Below, piece by piece: positions 1 through 12,500 of a stretch of DNA of 64,000 bases. This DNA comes from Symbiodinium microadriaticum. Its lineage: Eukaryota > Sar > Dinophyceae > Suessiales > Symbiodiniaceae. The notes under the pieces are model-generated. The model was given only the letters and a program-made list of their open reading frames with translations. It was not told the origin of the DNA and did no database searches. Every line of letters starts with the position of its first letter. Within the stretch, counting starts at the first letter, position 1. Where the stretch lies: contig LSRX01000845.1 in the NCBI GenBank assembly GCA_001939145.1, forward strand, positions 56,069 through 120,068, given 5' to 3'. The translations under genes and the position numbers were made by a program.

Positions 1-41
<41 letters not shown>

Positions 42-86
42 CAACAACAACAAGAATAGTCAAGAACAACAATAACAACCGCAACA

Positions 87-159
<73 letters not shown>

Positions 160-448
160 AATAATAATAATAGTAGTAATAATAATAGTAATAATAATAG
201 TAACAATAATAATAACAGTCATAATCATAGAAATAATAACAATAATAACAACAAAATAACAATAATAGCAGTAGTAGTAATGATGACAATAATATCAAGT
301 TACACCAGTTACAGCAACAACCAACAAACAACAATAATAGTAACAATAACGACATCACTAACCATAACAATAACAAGCACCATAACAGCAACAGCAGCAA
401 ACAGCAAGCCGCAAACGGCAAACGACAAACAACAAACACAAAACAAGC

Positions 449-491
<43 letters not shown>

Positions 492-545
492 GCTTCAGCA
501 CCAGCAACAGCAACACAACAACGCCACCAACTAAAACGACGACGA
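1..545 (+). repeat. CAG/CAA triplet repeats and degenerate AAT/AAC tract
   Basis: Runs of agc and aac triplets (1-60, 90-160, 448-490) are separated by degenerate aat/agt/aac triplets. They would encode polyglutamine in one frame, but no surrounding gene is evident. Confidence 0.95.
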
Positions 546-984
546 TGACGACCACGAGAACCACAACGACTTTGTGTGCTTAGAACCCTTGAATTGTAAG
601 TTGTAAGCATTCCTCACGTCGACGCTGATTTCACGAGCACCCGCTCGAGACACACATCAGGGGCATCACAGCACAGCAAACCAGCCATTCCCCATGCAAA
701 CGTTCGATGAAACCTGAGGCGTTTAAGCTGGGCCCCTGTAGTTGCAATACAAGTAGCCAGTCCGAACAACTTACGTGTGCCAAGATCGGATTCACGGCAC
801 TTTAAAACTTCCCTGGAAATGCACAAGAGTGCAATAAACGATTCTACGAAACCTCATGTCACGCGGCCAGAAGCATGCAACCAAGGACCGTAACAGAAGT
901 GACTGTTTGAAGTGCCATTCCGGAGTGTGGAATTTCAACGATGTGTGCTTCAACCAACAGATGGTACTATTACTGGTACTACTA

Positions 985-1033
<49 letters not shown>

Positions 1034-3020
1034 CCACTACGACTACGACGACGACGACTACTACTACTACCACCACCACCTGGTTGGTACCACAGACATC
1101 CCCCGCAGCATGTGCAAACATCCGAACACTGCTGTCTCCTGCAGGCAGTTTATGGGCTGCAGGAATGTAGGACTGCAGGGGAAACTGCAAGCTGCACAGG
1201 AACGTGAAGGTCCCAGCTGCCCGAACCTGATTCCCCTTTAATGCAAAGAATGCCTGGCCGGAAGTATTTCTTTACAGTGGCGGGACGGGGGGGGACTGCC
1301 TCAGTTGCCACCAGTCCGATGGCGATGAAGTCCGTGGATGGTGGAATCGGCCTGATGCAAAAAGCGAAGTCTCGTGCAAACCGCTTTTGTCCGGTAGCCT
1401 CCAAAGGTGGAGCTGGTTTTCGCTCGCAACTTGAGACCATGCCTTCGGCAGAAGCCAATGCGCAGAAGTGTCGAATGATGCAAGCAAGCAGCCGCTTGAC
1501 TGCACAGCCTTCCGGTATCTCACCTTAGGATAAAGTGGAAGGCTCGTGTTCCTTCAGTACTTGAAAAATCTGACCAACATGTGCTGATCATAGTCAGGCG
1601 GAAAAGACACTGGATGGGGTAGAACTGCTTGAAGAAATGCTTCCAAGCCGGAATAGTCCTCAGACAGATGTTCGGCGGCCATGCAAAAGAAACAGGGCAT
1701 CCCTGGGGTTTGGGCCCCTGAGTGAAACCAGCCACTCTCTTCTTGATCAAAAACCTCGAGCATACCAACCTCAGCACTCGAAATGTCGCAGGTATTCGCA
1801 GTTAGTTAGTGCACAAGTCAAACCAATTCGGATGCATGCAGACAGGAAGAAGCAGTTGTCTACCTAGCATCATTGAGAGTTTTTTGAACAGACCACCGCG
1901 CAGTGCCAAGGAGGCATTCGTTGCAACGAATACCCAGGAGCCGAGTCGCTGTTTCTAGGACGTTGCATACGGCCTGACTCCAAAGTCCCCAACATGTGCT
2001 GGCTTCTTGGTGCCGGCGACAGCGACATCGCCAAAACCTGTCAAAACACGCTGAATGCTTCTCGCTCCAACGCTCCCCTTTCTTTCCAGTGAGGGTGCAG
2101 CAAAGTCGTTGCTTCACTTGCGGGCCTCGTGAAAGAGTCGTAACTTGTAATTGCAGAAGCGCAGCACGAGGCTCCAATCACAAACGCCAAGTTTTCTTTA
2201 GGGCGGCACCTCGAATGTCGGGGTTCTGTCAAGGATTGTCTTGTCATGATGTGGTCATGCATGCGGCGCTGTTGAGGTACGATGCCTTAAAACATCCCTC
2301 CCACACCCCAGTCCTTCGTGCGAAGCTTCGTTGGCTTCCATATTGACAGCTTCCTCTCTGCCAGAGTGCCTGAGCCACCACAAGCTGTCTTGCCAAATTG
2401 GCCTCCAAACAGAATGCCGGGAGTCGAGCCTTGCGTGTTCCATACTTCACCCTCAAATGTGGTTGCTCTTCGCATGCTTCTTGGACGATCTGCAACTGAA
2501 GCCTTTGGATATACCAGGCTTCTGGCGAAGTCTCCATGACACCTCTGGATCAGCGCACAGGCAACCATCCGGGCACTGCCAACCATCGTTCCCAGCACGG
2601 GCGATCTCTGAAGGGATCCGGCTGCCACTTGAAGCGGAAGCGGCCGCTGGGCAGCCACCTGGTGTCCTAGGGTTTGAGTGCTGTTGAATCCATCTGCCAT
2701 GGGCCTGGTGCAGTTCACCACTGGGGGCAGTACCCTCTGGCTCAGCTTGGCTGGTTCCTTGCCTTTCTTATCATTCTCCATGAATTGACTGAAGCAACGC
2801 GAAGAACATCGGCCCAAGCTTTCGAAGCCGGTTGCCTGGTGGCTGTAGAACTGTCGGCATCGGGGGCCGGGACGAAAGTGGCAAGTCCATCCTGACAAAA
2901 ACAGACTCGGCTTCCAGACTCCCTGGGCTGCCCTCAGTCCCGCCCTGGTCGCATGACAGACCTCGGCTCTCGGCTCTCAGAAACTGCGATTCGCAAAGCT
3001 CCCTGAGGCTCTGAGGGTGC
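546..3020. other. Region downstream of the giant gene, no secure gene
   Basis: Apart from the TAC repeat I see no recognisable gene. A minus-strand stretch near 1,580-1,700 (EHLSEDYSGLEAFLQAVLPH then FPPDYDQHMLVRFF) could be an exon of the next gene. A 203-residue minus frame at 2,287-2,898 has no recognised motif. Confidence 0.4.
962..1080 (+). repeat. TAC/CAC triplet repeat
   Basis: An almost pure (tac)n run from 975 to 1,030 passes into cac and gac triplets to 1,080. Confidence 0.95.
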
Positions 3021-3530
3021 TCACGCCGCAGGAACGCTTTCCCAGTCCTGCTCGTCCAACTCCAGGGCGCCCTGCATCTAACGTGACCGCTGCATGTGCA
3101 CGTTATCCTGTGCAGGCCTGTTTTGCCTGCCACAATTGCCATCCCGTGATGCCTTGAAGTCGTTCAGAGACAAGAGGCCGTCCCCGTCGGCATCCATCAC
3201 CTGATCGCTGGGACATCCCCCATCTCGTGGATTCTCATAGAGGGCATCAAGCGATAGCTCCTGGAAGATTTTGGCAATGTGCTCTGCCCAGCGGGTGTTG
3301 TTCGCTACTGCCTGCATGCAGGCAGGCTCTAGTTAGTTGAACTCGGGTTTGCCGCCCGCGGCTAGCGCTTCATTAAGCTCTTCTCGCCTTTCGAAGACCA
3401 AGCCACTCCAAGCCCTTTGTCAGCTCTCTGTGGTCAATTGACCCACTCCGATCAGAGTCCTGCCAAATAGCTGCATGCTGTGGGTGAAACACCTCCTGAT
3501 CTCCAGCACAGTCCAGCTTCATGAATGCAT
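3021..3530 (-). CDS. EF-hand exons, probable C-terminus of the giant gene
   Basis: There are three exons. 3,388-3,530 encodes an EF-hand with loop DSDRSGSIDHRE (Asp1, Asp3, Ser5, Gly6, Ile8, Glu12) followed by LTKGLEWLGL; its donor is GC (gcgaga). 3,153-3,311 (53 codons) encodes a second loop, DADGDGLLSLND, then F-K; its donor is GC (gcatca). 3,021-3,071 encodes GALELDEQDWESVPAA and a TGA stop. Introns are 76 and 81 nt, and all joins are in phase. A degenerate loop (YDPYGYVSLS) near 3,640-3,680 may be a further EF-hand. These exons bind calcium by prediction. Linking them to the DUF3638 gene 6 kb upstream is inference; they could be a separate small calcium sensor. Confidence 0.85.
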
Positions 3531-6500
3531 CTGCAGGGGACAAGCGCCTCCCGCACTACAGAGCTTGCCATGCTCCGGTTGCGGCTTGCCACTGCTTGTA
3601 CATGCTGAGGCTTGAGCATGCCAGCCAGCCTGAAAGACTGACATACCCATAAGGATCATAAGTCTCAACAGAACTCTGGTCTGCAACTCTGCATGCAGCA
3701 TTCAGGTCCGCGCGCCCAGCTCAATCTTGACAGGAATGCGCGCACGGCAAGGTCATCCAGTCCATCTTGCCAGAGTTGACGAGATCAGTTTGAGGTGAAG
3801 CAGCACATCCAGTCAACAGGAATTCTCACTGTGGGTCACGCCGGTTTCTGCAAACACCTCGGTTCGCAGGGACTCGCGCACGCAGCGAGCAGCCGGCAAA
3901 GCAAGGCTCCTTCCTTGGCAAGCGGTAGCCTTAGATGACAACAGTTGGAAGGAGGATCCAGTGCATGTCACTTCATCGCAAACCACTGACATCCTCCTGA
4001 AATCTACTGCCATTACATCTTTGCGCCGTGCTTGTTGGTGTGGCGCCTCTGAACCCAAACGTGCCGCACCCACCACTGCGCCCACCCGCATGCGGGCCGT
4101 ATCTGCACACTGCTCGCCCTGTATGTCCTATGCCATATGCACGACCGGTCCAAGCATGCCGAAGCAATACGAAGCCGGCAGCTGGCAAATGCGGACAGGT
4201 TTTTGGTGGCCCCTGTTCTCGGCGCATGGACAAGTCTACGCGTCTTGGGAGAAGACTGCTGCCACGGGAGCTGTGACCGCCTCCTGGGCATCGCTCGAAT
4301 CTTTGCCTTCTTTCCGACGTCACGCAGTCACGCAGCCAGTCCTACATGCGCGGATGTCCAGCCACCACGGAGCTCGCTTTGGCATGTCCGTACGCTGCAG
4401 GGAGCGCAGCAAGATGCTGAGCTCACGTGCCTCAGCCGTTGGCAACCGATGAAAAACGTTTGAACATTGCCGAGTTCATGCATTGTTGAAGCTAGCGTCC
4501 TGGAAGTTTGCCGCTGAGTTGGTAAAACGAAGAACCTGCTCTGCCACCTTGTGCTTTCTGCTAGACAGACACGCCAGCAGGCAAACTCTCGGTGGGGACA
4601 AGAAAGCATGCCGTGCCTCAAGTTGATAACCAAGCTCAGCCGACCTGCAACGATTCCGTCTGCTCACAGTCGTGTCGCTACTGCCGACATCTGCCGACAG
4701 GTCGAAAGAATAAACATTTCAGGAGCAACAAACAAACACAAGTTAGTACAGTGCCAGCAAGGCGTAAGAACACAGTGAATAGGAAAACCAGGGCTTCACA
4801 GCAAAAGACTTTGTTGAAACCAACCATGCGAGCATTGTGTTTGCAAGTGGGGGGGTTCGAGTAGGCCAAACATAATCTCGCGCCGAGGCGTTTTAATACG
4901 AAACGGAAAACACAAAATGTCCAGAAACAAAACCAAAAAATTCGATATAAATTAATAATGCGACCATTTCAGCAAGCTTGCACAAACGGCGGGTTAGGGG
5001 GGCGCCCCCCTCATTTGCAAACACACCACTCGCATCGTGAATGGCGGGGTTTCAAAAAGACTCACATTGGCTTAAGACAGCATTATCTCACTACCACCGT
5101 CTTCACTGCCGTCAGTGTCATCTTCATCTTCATGTCCATCTTCATCGCCATCATCAGCATGTGTATGTAAGCATGCATGAATGCATGCATGTATATGCAA
5201 TGGATGAGATCTAAACGTCTTCCAAATGATGCCCTAAGCCCGAGTGTGTCTGAATCCAAAATACTGAGCAGTTTATATGGGATGGTTGAGGACACCAGAA
5301 TCACGACGGAGCCCCGGGACCTGGGAGCGCATGGTGAGTGGAGGGAGTTCAAGAAAAGACTCATATGTTTTCAGACACGGCTTAAAACAGCGGGGGCCCC
5401 TCTATTTGCAAACACAATGCTCGCATGGTTGATTTCAAAAAAAATTCGTATGCTGTCAGGCAAGCTTGCACAAGCGCGGGGTGGGGCGCAGCCCCTGATG
5501 CCTGCAAACATATTGCTCGCATGGTGGGCTTCAAAAACGACCCGGAGGCTATTGAGCAAGCTTGCAGACGGCTTAAAACAGCGGGGGGGTTGGGGGTGCC
5601 CCCCCCCATTTGCAAATGGTTGGCTCCAAAAAAGAGACCGGGTCGCTGTGAGAGTGCGCTTTTTTGCACTTCCGCAGCACCACTAAAACATTATCTCGAC
5701 ATGTTATGTGTAGACTTGTATGTTTATGTAGACGTGCAGGGGCTAATATGCATACGTCCTAGCCATTGCCACTCGACATATAGCCTTCATCAAATTCCTA
5801 CACCCTTCTGTTTCTCCGACAAGTAGAGCAGTTTTTCCTAAGTGCTAGTTCACTTACACACACACACACTGTACATATCTCCGCATCCACTTCGAAAAAG
5901 TCATCTGCACGTCTTCGCTTACACCTATTACAACATTTTCTGGAATTCACCATAACTAATAATACTACCTTCTCTTTACGACAAAAACCCTGACCCGTAA
6001 CATCGAAAAGCCCTTACCAAACCACCTTACCAATTGTCCTATAACCGCCCTACCAAAAATCCTCAGCCAAAACCAAACCCCCTTAACCATTCTCCGTACC
6101 AAAGCACCTTATCAGCGAAGCCGGGCATGACCCTTATTTAGTTTTCAGAATAACCATTATGAAAAGTAATCTTCAAAGGAATGTCTTATACAAGATTTAC
6201 GAATAATGTGCAATCGTCCTGGTTCGTTATTTTCTTATCTCATTTAATAAGTTGCTTATGCAAATATCATCTTCTATGTTGCTGTTAATCAAGCTTTCAC
6301 GAAATATTATGTTAATTTCTTCTTATGTAGTTCGCAAAACTGCTTCCTATATACCCTTCTTCTCTCGCTGCATGCATGACAATGCTTAAAGCCGTCAAAC
6401 AATTCCACATCAAGGGATTTCTTGCATTTTACACCAACTTGTTTATTCTCTTCCGTTCTTAATAGTATATGTCGCCTTCTCTTTAAGCCACTTCGCCTTC

Positions 6501-9500
6501 CCCCCTCCCCCTTTGGGGGAAGTTCCTTCTCTCCTTGGGGGAAATTCCTTCCTCGCTTGGGGGAACCTCTTATAAACTCCTCTAAAATAGGTACATTTAT
6601 AGGGGGGTAAAGGACTTTCCACCATTGGGGGAAATCTTCGGCATTAATCACACATGAGCTGACGAAAAAGGTCAGCCCTCTCGTCAACAATAATTGTTGT
6701 AGTCATTACTATAACAACCATTTTATTCCTCAACTTTATTCGGCTTAATAACAGCCAGCCATATTATCCTTACTATACTTTCGGTTAGGAACGCTTTTGT
6801 TTTTTTCACCTCTGGCTTCTTTCATCCGTTGCTTACTTAGCCCTTTCCTTTCTCTTGTTGCCGTGGCGTAATCCGGTTCTTGCATTCTCAGTTATAATAT
6901 AATCTTTGATACAGCGCCATTTGTTCTCTAACCTCGTCCAGGGTCAAATCCTCAGGTTTTTTCACACCAGTCATTTTATACTTACTATATATGGATGTTT
7001 TGTCTTTAAGGCATTTTACAAACACCGATATAACCAAAATCAAAAAAGGAGACTAAGGAGAAACCATTTACAGAAATAATAACATTATACTTGAATCTAA
7101 GCTATCTTATGACTAGATAGGCTATTCGTGATAATACAAATCGCCTAAACAATAGGAGACAACGATTAATAGAACAAAAGCACCTAGAACAATTGATTGA
7201 CACGAGAGCCGCCAGCTTTCAATTTACAAAACCGCCGAGAAACTCATCAACGACATGACAACGGGAACACAAAAAGGGAAAACAAGAGGCATTAAAAAGG
7301 CCGAGAAAGCCATTGAAAAGGTTGAATCCAAAGCCCCGTTATCAGAAAGAATGAATAAAACACCCGAAAACGCCAGGGAAGGAAAGCAGCTAAAGGTTTT
7401 ACGGCGCATTTTCGGAAAACAACCTTTAAGAAACGTTATAACCAAAACCAAGGAATTGTTCAGAAATCGCAAGACGTATTCCATTAACTATATGCTTCTT
7501 TCAACACAGAACCGTTCAGGAAAAAAAGAGCCTTTGAAGTAAACGGCAGAAACTATTATCCGCCACTTAATCCAGCACAGAGACAAGCACAAGTGAAGGC
7601 AAGCGGTTTTATACCGCCAAGAAGAAGTGTACCATGAAAACGTCCTGTGCAAGATATCTGATGAAAGCAATGAAGCGAATCGTGAAGAAGTAGCAGATTA
7701 CATGTCTTCAACAGGCACAGTGTTGCATCGCTGGGTGATCTAGTCTGCATCTAAAAAGACGAAATCACATGGGTAAGTATTGATAAAATCGATGGTTCGT
7801 GTTGTTGTGTCGAATCACAGCGAACAACACGTCAGAGGCAATTTTGTGGCTGCCTCTCCTTTGTGCGTCGCATTTAGCAGAAGGCCAGAAGACCACGCGC
7901 CACGGATTGCTCTCCGCGAGAAAATATGCGCACAGAGAGAGCAGCATGGTTCAAAGGAAAATTAGAAAAAAAACCAAAAAAATCAAAAAAACAATTTTCA
8001 GGAACTCTGTTAAATACATATGGATGGGGCCAGAGTCTTGTAATATTGTTTTTTTTTGGTTTTTTGATTTTTTTAGCTTTTTCGAGCTTTTTTTTTTTGG
8101 TTGTCCTGGCTGCGAGGGTGTCGCGTTGTGTATTCAGGAGTGCGGGCCGTGCGTAATTGTGTATTCGGGAATGGGAGCTTGAGAGTGCGTAAAACACGAA
8201 AAAGTGCACTCTCACAGTGTCCCGTTTTGCCAAAAAAAATCATATGCTGTCAAGCAAGCTTGCACAAGCGGGGGGTTGGGGGTGCGCAAGACTCCCATTA
8301 GCAAAGACACTGCTCGCATGGTGAATGGCGGGGTTTCAAAACGACTCATATTATGCATGGCGAGTTTCAAAAACGACTCATAGGCTGTCAAGCAAGCTTG
8401 CACAAGTGGGAGGTTGGGCGGGGGGGAGCACCCACCCCCCCCATTTGCAAGCACACCGCTCGGATGGTGAATGGCGGGGTTTCAAAAAGACTCACGTCTA
8501 GCTTAAGACAAGAAGCCGCCAGGCTGCTGGAACCACCCCAAAGGAAAAGGCGAAATTCAGGGTCACAAAAACGCACATAAACCAGAAACCAAGACCCTAA
8601 ACAGCCTACTGTACTTTCAAGCTTCTGTCCTCTCACATGGCCGGTATCAAGCTCCGGCTTAAGCAAAGGGGCTTGGGGCTGGGGGTTAAGCCTTAAGCTT
8701 AGTCTGCACAGAATGTTTGGCCGGACCGCGCAAAAGGCACATAGGAAACCCAACACTTTTTTTTCCCCTTATTTCCTGGGTATTGGCCGGATGGTTCAAA
8801 GGAAAAATTGAAATCCAGCCCCTGGATGTATTTTTCCCGGGATTTTGGCCGGACCTCCCGAAAGCAAAATGAGAACTCCAGCCCCCCGAGTTCTTACTTC
8901 CTGGATTTTGGCCGTACCACCAACAAGGAAACCAAGAAATCCAGCTCCTCTCTTTTGCCTCCTGCATGGCTGAGCTGAGCTTGTCGCGAAGCAGGGCTAT
9001 GATATATGATAATCCAGCCCCGAGACTCCCTAGATTTCTTGTTTCCATCTGAGCCCACATGGAGAACAAGAAATCCAGCTCAACGGCACGATAAGCAATC
9101 CAGGGTACCCTGAACCTTGCAGGTCTTATGACCCTGAACCAAGCCCTTTCTACATCAGCTATCCAACGATGTCACTGTACTCGTGAGGACCCGTCGGGCA
9201 AGAGATCCGAACAGCAGCATCCGTCTATTCTCTCTCTACGCCTCTATGCCAGGGAACAGCTTCACTGCGACAGACGGTGTTGTCACCAATGGACTCGAGA
9301 ACAACTCCTACTACCTACCCAAACCTCAAGCGAGGCCGGCGCGCTCCGTCACCGGCCCCAGTTCGTCCAGCAAGGATGAATCCAGCTTGGACTCCAAGAG
9401 GCACAGGTGCGTTTCTAGCTTCTGAACTTGCTCGCGGAGAGGTCCCGCCTCCAAATTTCCAAGGCATCGCCTTCAGTGCGGACGAGGCGAGCGACCCGAC

Positions 9501-12500
9501 TCTGACCCGAGCTTCGAATGAAACAACAAGCTGGGAGAAGGGGCAAAGCAATGCCGCAGGTTTTGGGCCAATCCGAGCCCAGGAGATGCATCGAGCCTCG
9601 TAGGTGCTCAGCCTGCGAAGACCGTGGCAGTGGCATCGATCCTTCCCGGACTTTCCCGCTTTCTCACCTCCTCCAAAGACAACACGACGAAGTACCGCCC
9701 TTTCTGCATGCGGTAGAACGTCTCCCGTGTGAGTTCCTGCACGGATTTCTTTTTTGCGTTTTTTTTGTCGTGAAGCGATGAGACTCCGTCCTCTTGGATC
9801 TCCTTGAGCGACAACGACCCATGATGCCGCTTCCTGTGTGGTGTGCGCCAGGGGCCGGGCAAGAGCACATGCCTTACTTGTAGGTCCAGCATACGGCATA
9901 ACTGAGGCCGCATCTGGATCTCCTCACCTTCCTGGAGCTGGGAGTCTTTGCTGATAGGAAGAGCCCTTGCCCGAAGCCTCATCGAGGTCGAGGGCTTGGA
10001 AGAATGCACGCAGCCTGACGGAACACTTGTTGCGTGTACTGCATGCTCATCTTGAGGCAAGAAATGAAAAACACAGCCACACACTGGGCGGCTGAACTCA
10101 TGACCCTTGATCTTTCCGTCGCCATCCTGACGGCGTGCAGGTGCGAGTTGTGCTGGTAACTTCCCGCTGTCGTAACATGCTCTTTGGGTATGTTCTGTGC
10201 TCCAACTGTTCTGCTCCTGGTCGTACAACCGGTATACCTGGCATAATTATGCCGGTTGTCGGTGAGACTGTCAACTGCACCAGGCATGCCCCCCTAGCTG
10301 CAATCAGCAGAATTAACAAGATCCGTTTGCCTCTTCCAAGCGCTCGCGTTGACGCTCTGTCATTTTTGACGTCACCGCCTCTGAGCTCAAGGCAGCACCG
10401 CTATTTCTAACTCACGGGCCGATTCAGGAAAAGGAGTGCAAAAATGATGAGACATGGATTTTTTTTACTGAGCAGCTTGTCAAGGCTTTAGCTTGAAGAT
10501 ACGTCTCGCGTACCAGTACTTGCCACTAAGCTGCTTCTTGACAAGACTATTTAGAAGTCACCCCTAGCTCAACAGTACTCGTTTTTTCGCTGTCTACGCC
10601 TCCTCGAATGTCTGCATCGTTGCAAGGACACACACAAAGGCACCGGCAAGTGTGGCCAGGGAGGCCGCATCAGGCACCTCTTGCAGTGGTTGCTTCCAAA
10701 GTCGACAAATGCAGACAAAGTGCCCGTCTGAGCGACAGGGTATGACTAGGTATGAGTGCACAGCTGGTGCCCAACGCACCGACCACTGCCAAGCATGATC
10801 CAAGTCCGGTGCCCATTCCAGAAAGCATATCACATTCTTGATGCGCCGCACCTCCACTTGCCAGGCAGCCGTCCATTGCACAAAGAGTCCTCTATGATGT
10901 CCACTATGACAATGAAAGCAGGCATTTGGAATCTCTAGCCGTGGCACGGAGGACAACCGCCAGGACCTGCCATCAGTGTGACGGCTTGGATGACTTCGAA
11001 TCCTGCAAGAAAACCATGCCTGCGATAGTAGTTGTCACTAAGCCTGGGGCAAAGCTGTCGGAAAGATTACTGCATGCTACAGATTGGCATGACGCGCAAA
11101 GCATCCTAAGATGACGGCCAAATAAACTCTGGCAATCCTGCCATACTTTTGCGCTCCCCCTCTCTCTCTCTCTCTCCCTCTCTGCCTCTCCAGTTCTGTC
11201 TGCATGATGTTTGTACTGTATGAGAGAGGGCTTTCCTTGGAATCCAGGCTTCGGGCTCGGCTTGGCTTTCTTGCAAGTTCAGCATCGTGAGTGTATGATG
11301 CTTTGTTCAGAGGTAGCATGAAGCACTGCCTGTGAGCAGGTCTCAACTCTGGTGGATTCCGGTAGAAGCAGACTCAGAAGCCTTGAAGAGGTTCCGAAGA
11401 AGGTGGAAGGCTTGAGCGATACCAGGGCAAAAGATAAACCTCTGCATACATCAAAATGAAAGCCGCGCAGCGTGAAAAGGGAAGAAGTGAATTAGTGAAT
11501 TAGTGAATTGTGATCCACCCCGACTCTTGTAGCATTGCTGGGCCGAATGGGCGATGTGAGTCACAGAGTTTGTCATCCAGCACACCCCCCAAGAAATTAG
11601 AATGACAAATAAAGCTCCGATAGACTCATCGAATTTGTCAAAGATTCAGGTTGCAGCAAGACTGTTCAAGCATCGCATGTAAGAGGAAAAGCTCTGTGCC
11701 CAGCCTTTCAATGGCTCGGCGTGGCCACCCAGAAGTCCTTTGTTGACTGCCTCGGAACATCGGATCAAACAACAGAGATCCTGCAGAGATCCTAAGAGTG
11801 AGGGCTGCACGAAGTCTGTGAGTGGAAAGAAGGGCAGCCCGGAAGCAGCCAAGTCCTTCGTCAAGGCCCTGAGCAGCCACCTGGACGCCGAGCTTCTGGC
11901 GGCGCACTCTCCGCAAGCCGAGGTGCAAGCGGTTTGGGCGCTTCATCTTCTCGGCTATACTGAAGCCTTGCAGGAGCCTGCAGACGTGGGCTGAATGCCT
12001 TTGCTTGCGTCCAATTTATCGCGCAGGCCTCTGGCACTTGTTCTTGTTCCTGCTCTATCTCCATCTCTTCTTCTTGTTCTTGCTCCTGCTCCTGCTCCTC
12101 CGCTTAGGCAGGATGCAAAGCCGCCAAAATGTCTAACGTCACAGCTAGGCTTAAAACGCGCAAAGTGCCACGACCGCACTTTGCATCGCAGGTCCTGCTC
12201 TTGCTCCTGCTCCTGCTCTTGCACCTTGCGAACCAACGCGTCTGTTGCAATCTTCCGACATGGCTTCCTACATGAATCACCCAAGCCGACCACGAACAGC
12301 AGATGACATGGGCCACAGAAAAGAAGGGTCAGCTGCTGCAATCCATAGAACTAAGTAAGACGATAAGCAAACTCACTGGCATGTAAACGCAAAAGCCAGA
12401 AATATACCACTTGCAAAAGCTAGAGAGGCTGTTGCGAGCACACATAGAAACCAGGAGGCTACCGACGTCCAGCTGGGGACTCGTGACGGTGCATGTCGGC

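Larger units (their letters stand above)
5634..8229. mobile_element. AT-rich 2.6-kb TIR element with virus-like tiny ORFs
   Basis: The ends match as an inverted repeat: from 5,639 CGGGTCGCTGTGAGAGTGCG, and from the other end on the minus strand CGGGACACTGTGAGAGTGCA, 17 of 20 identical. The 8-mer ccaaaaaa flanks both sides (5,626-5,633 and 8,230-8,237), a likely target duplication. The element interrupts an array of GC-rich repeats and is clearly richer in A+T than its surroundings. Inside, closely spaced small ORFs run on the minus strand (5,798-6,974) and a frameshifted coding block runs on the plus strand (7,109-7,743). The Cys-cluster ORFs resemble small zinc-binding proteins common in algal large DNA viruses and polinton-like viruses (impression from memory). 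It is probably a decayed or non-autonomous derivative. Confidence 0.75.

Noticed and set aside
280-534. Polyglutamine protein
   Set aside because: It is a triplet-repeat tract with no supporting exon or neighbouring motif.
8686-9069. 127-residue repetitive minus-strand protein
   Set aside because: The pattern comes from degenerate DNA tandem repeats.
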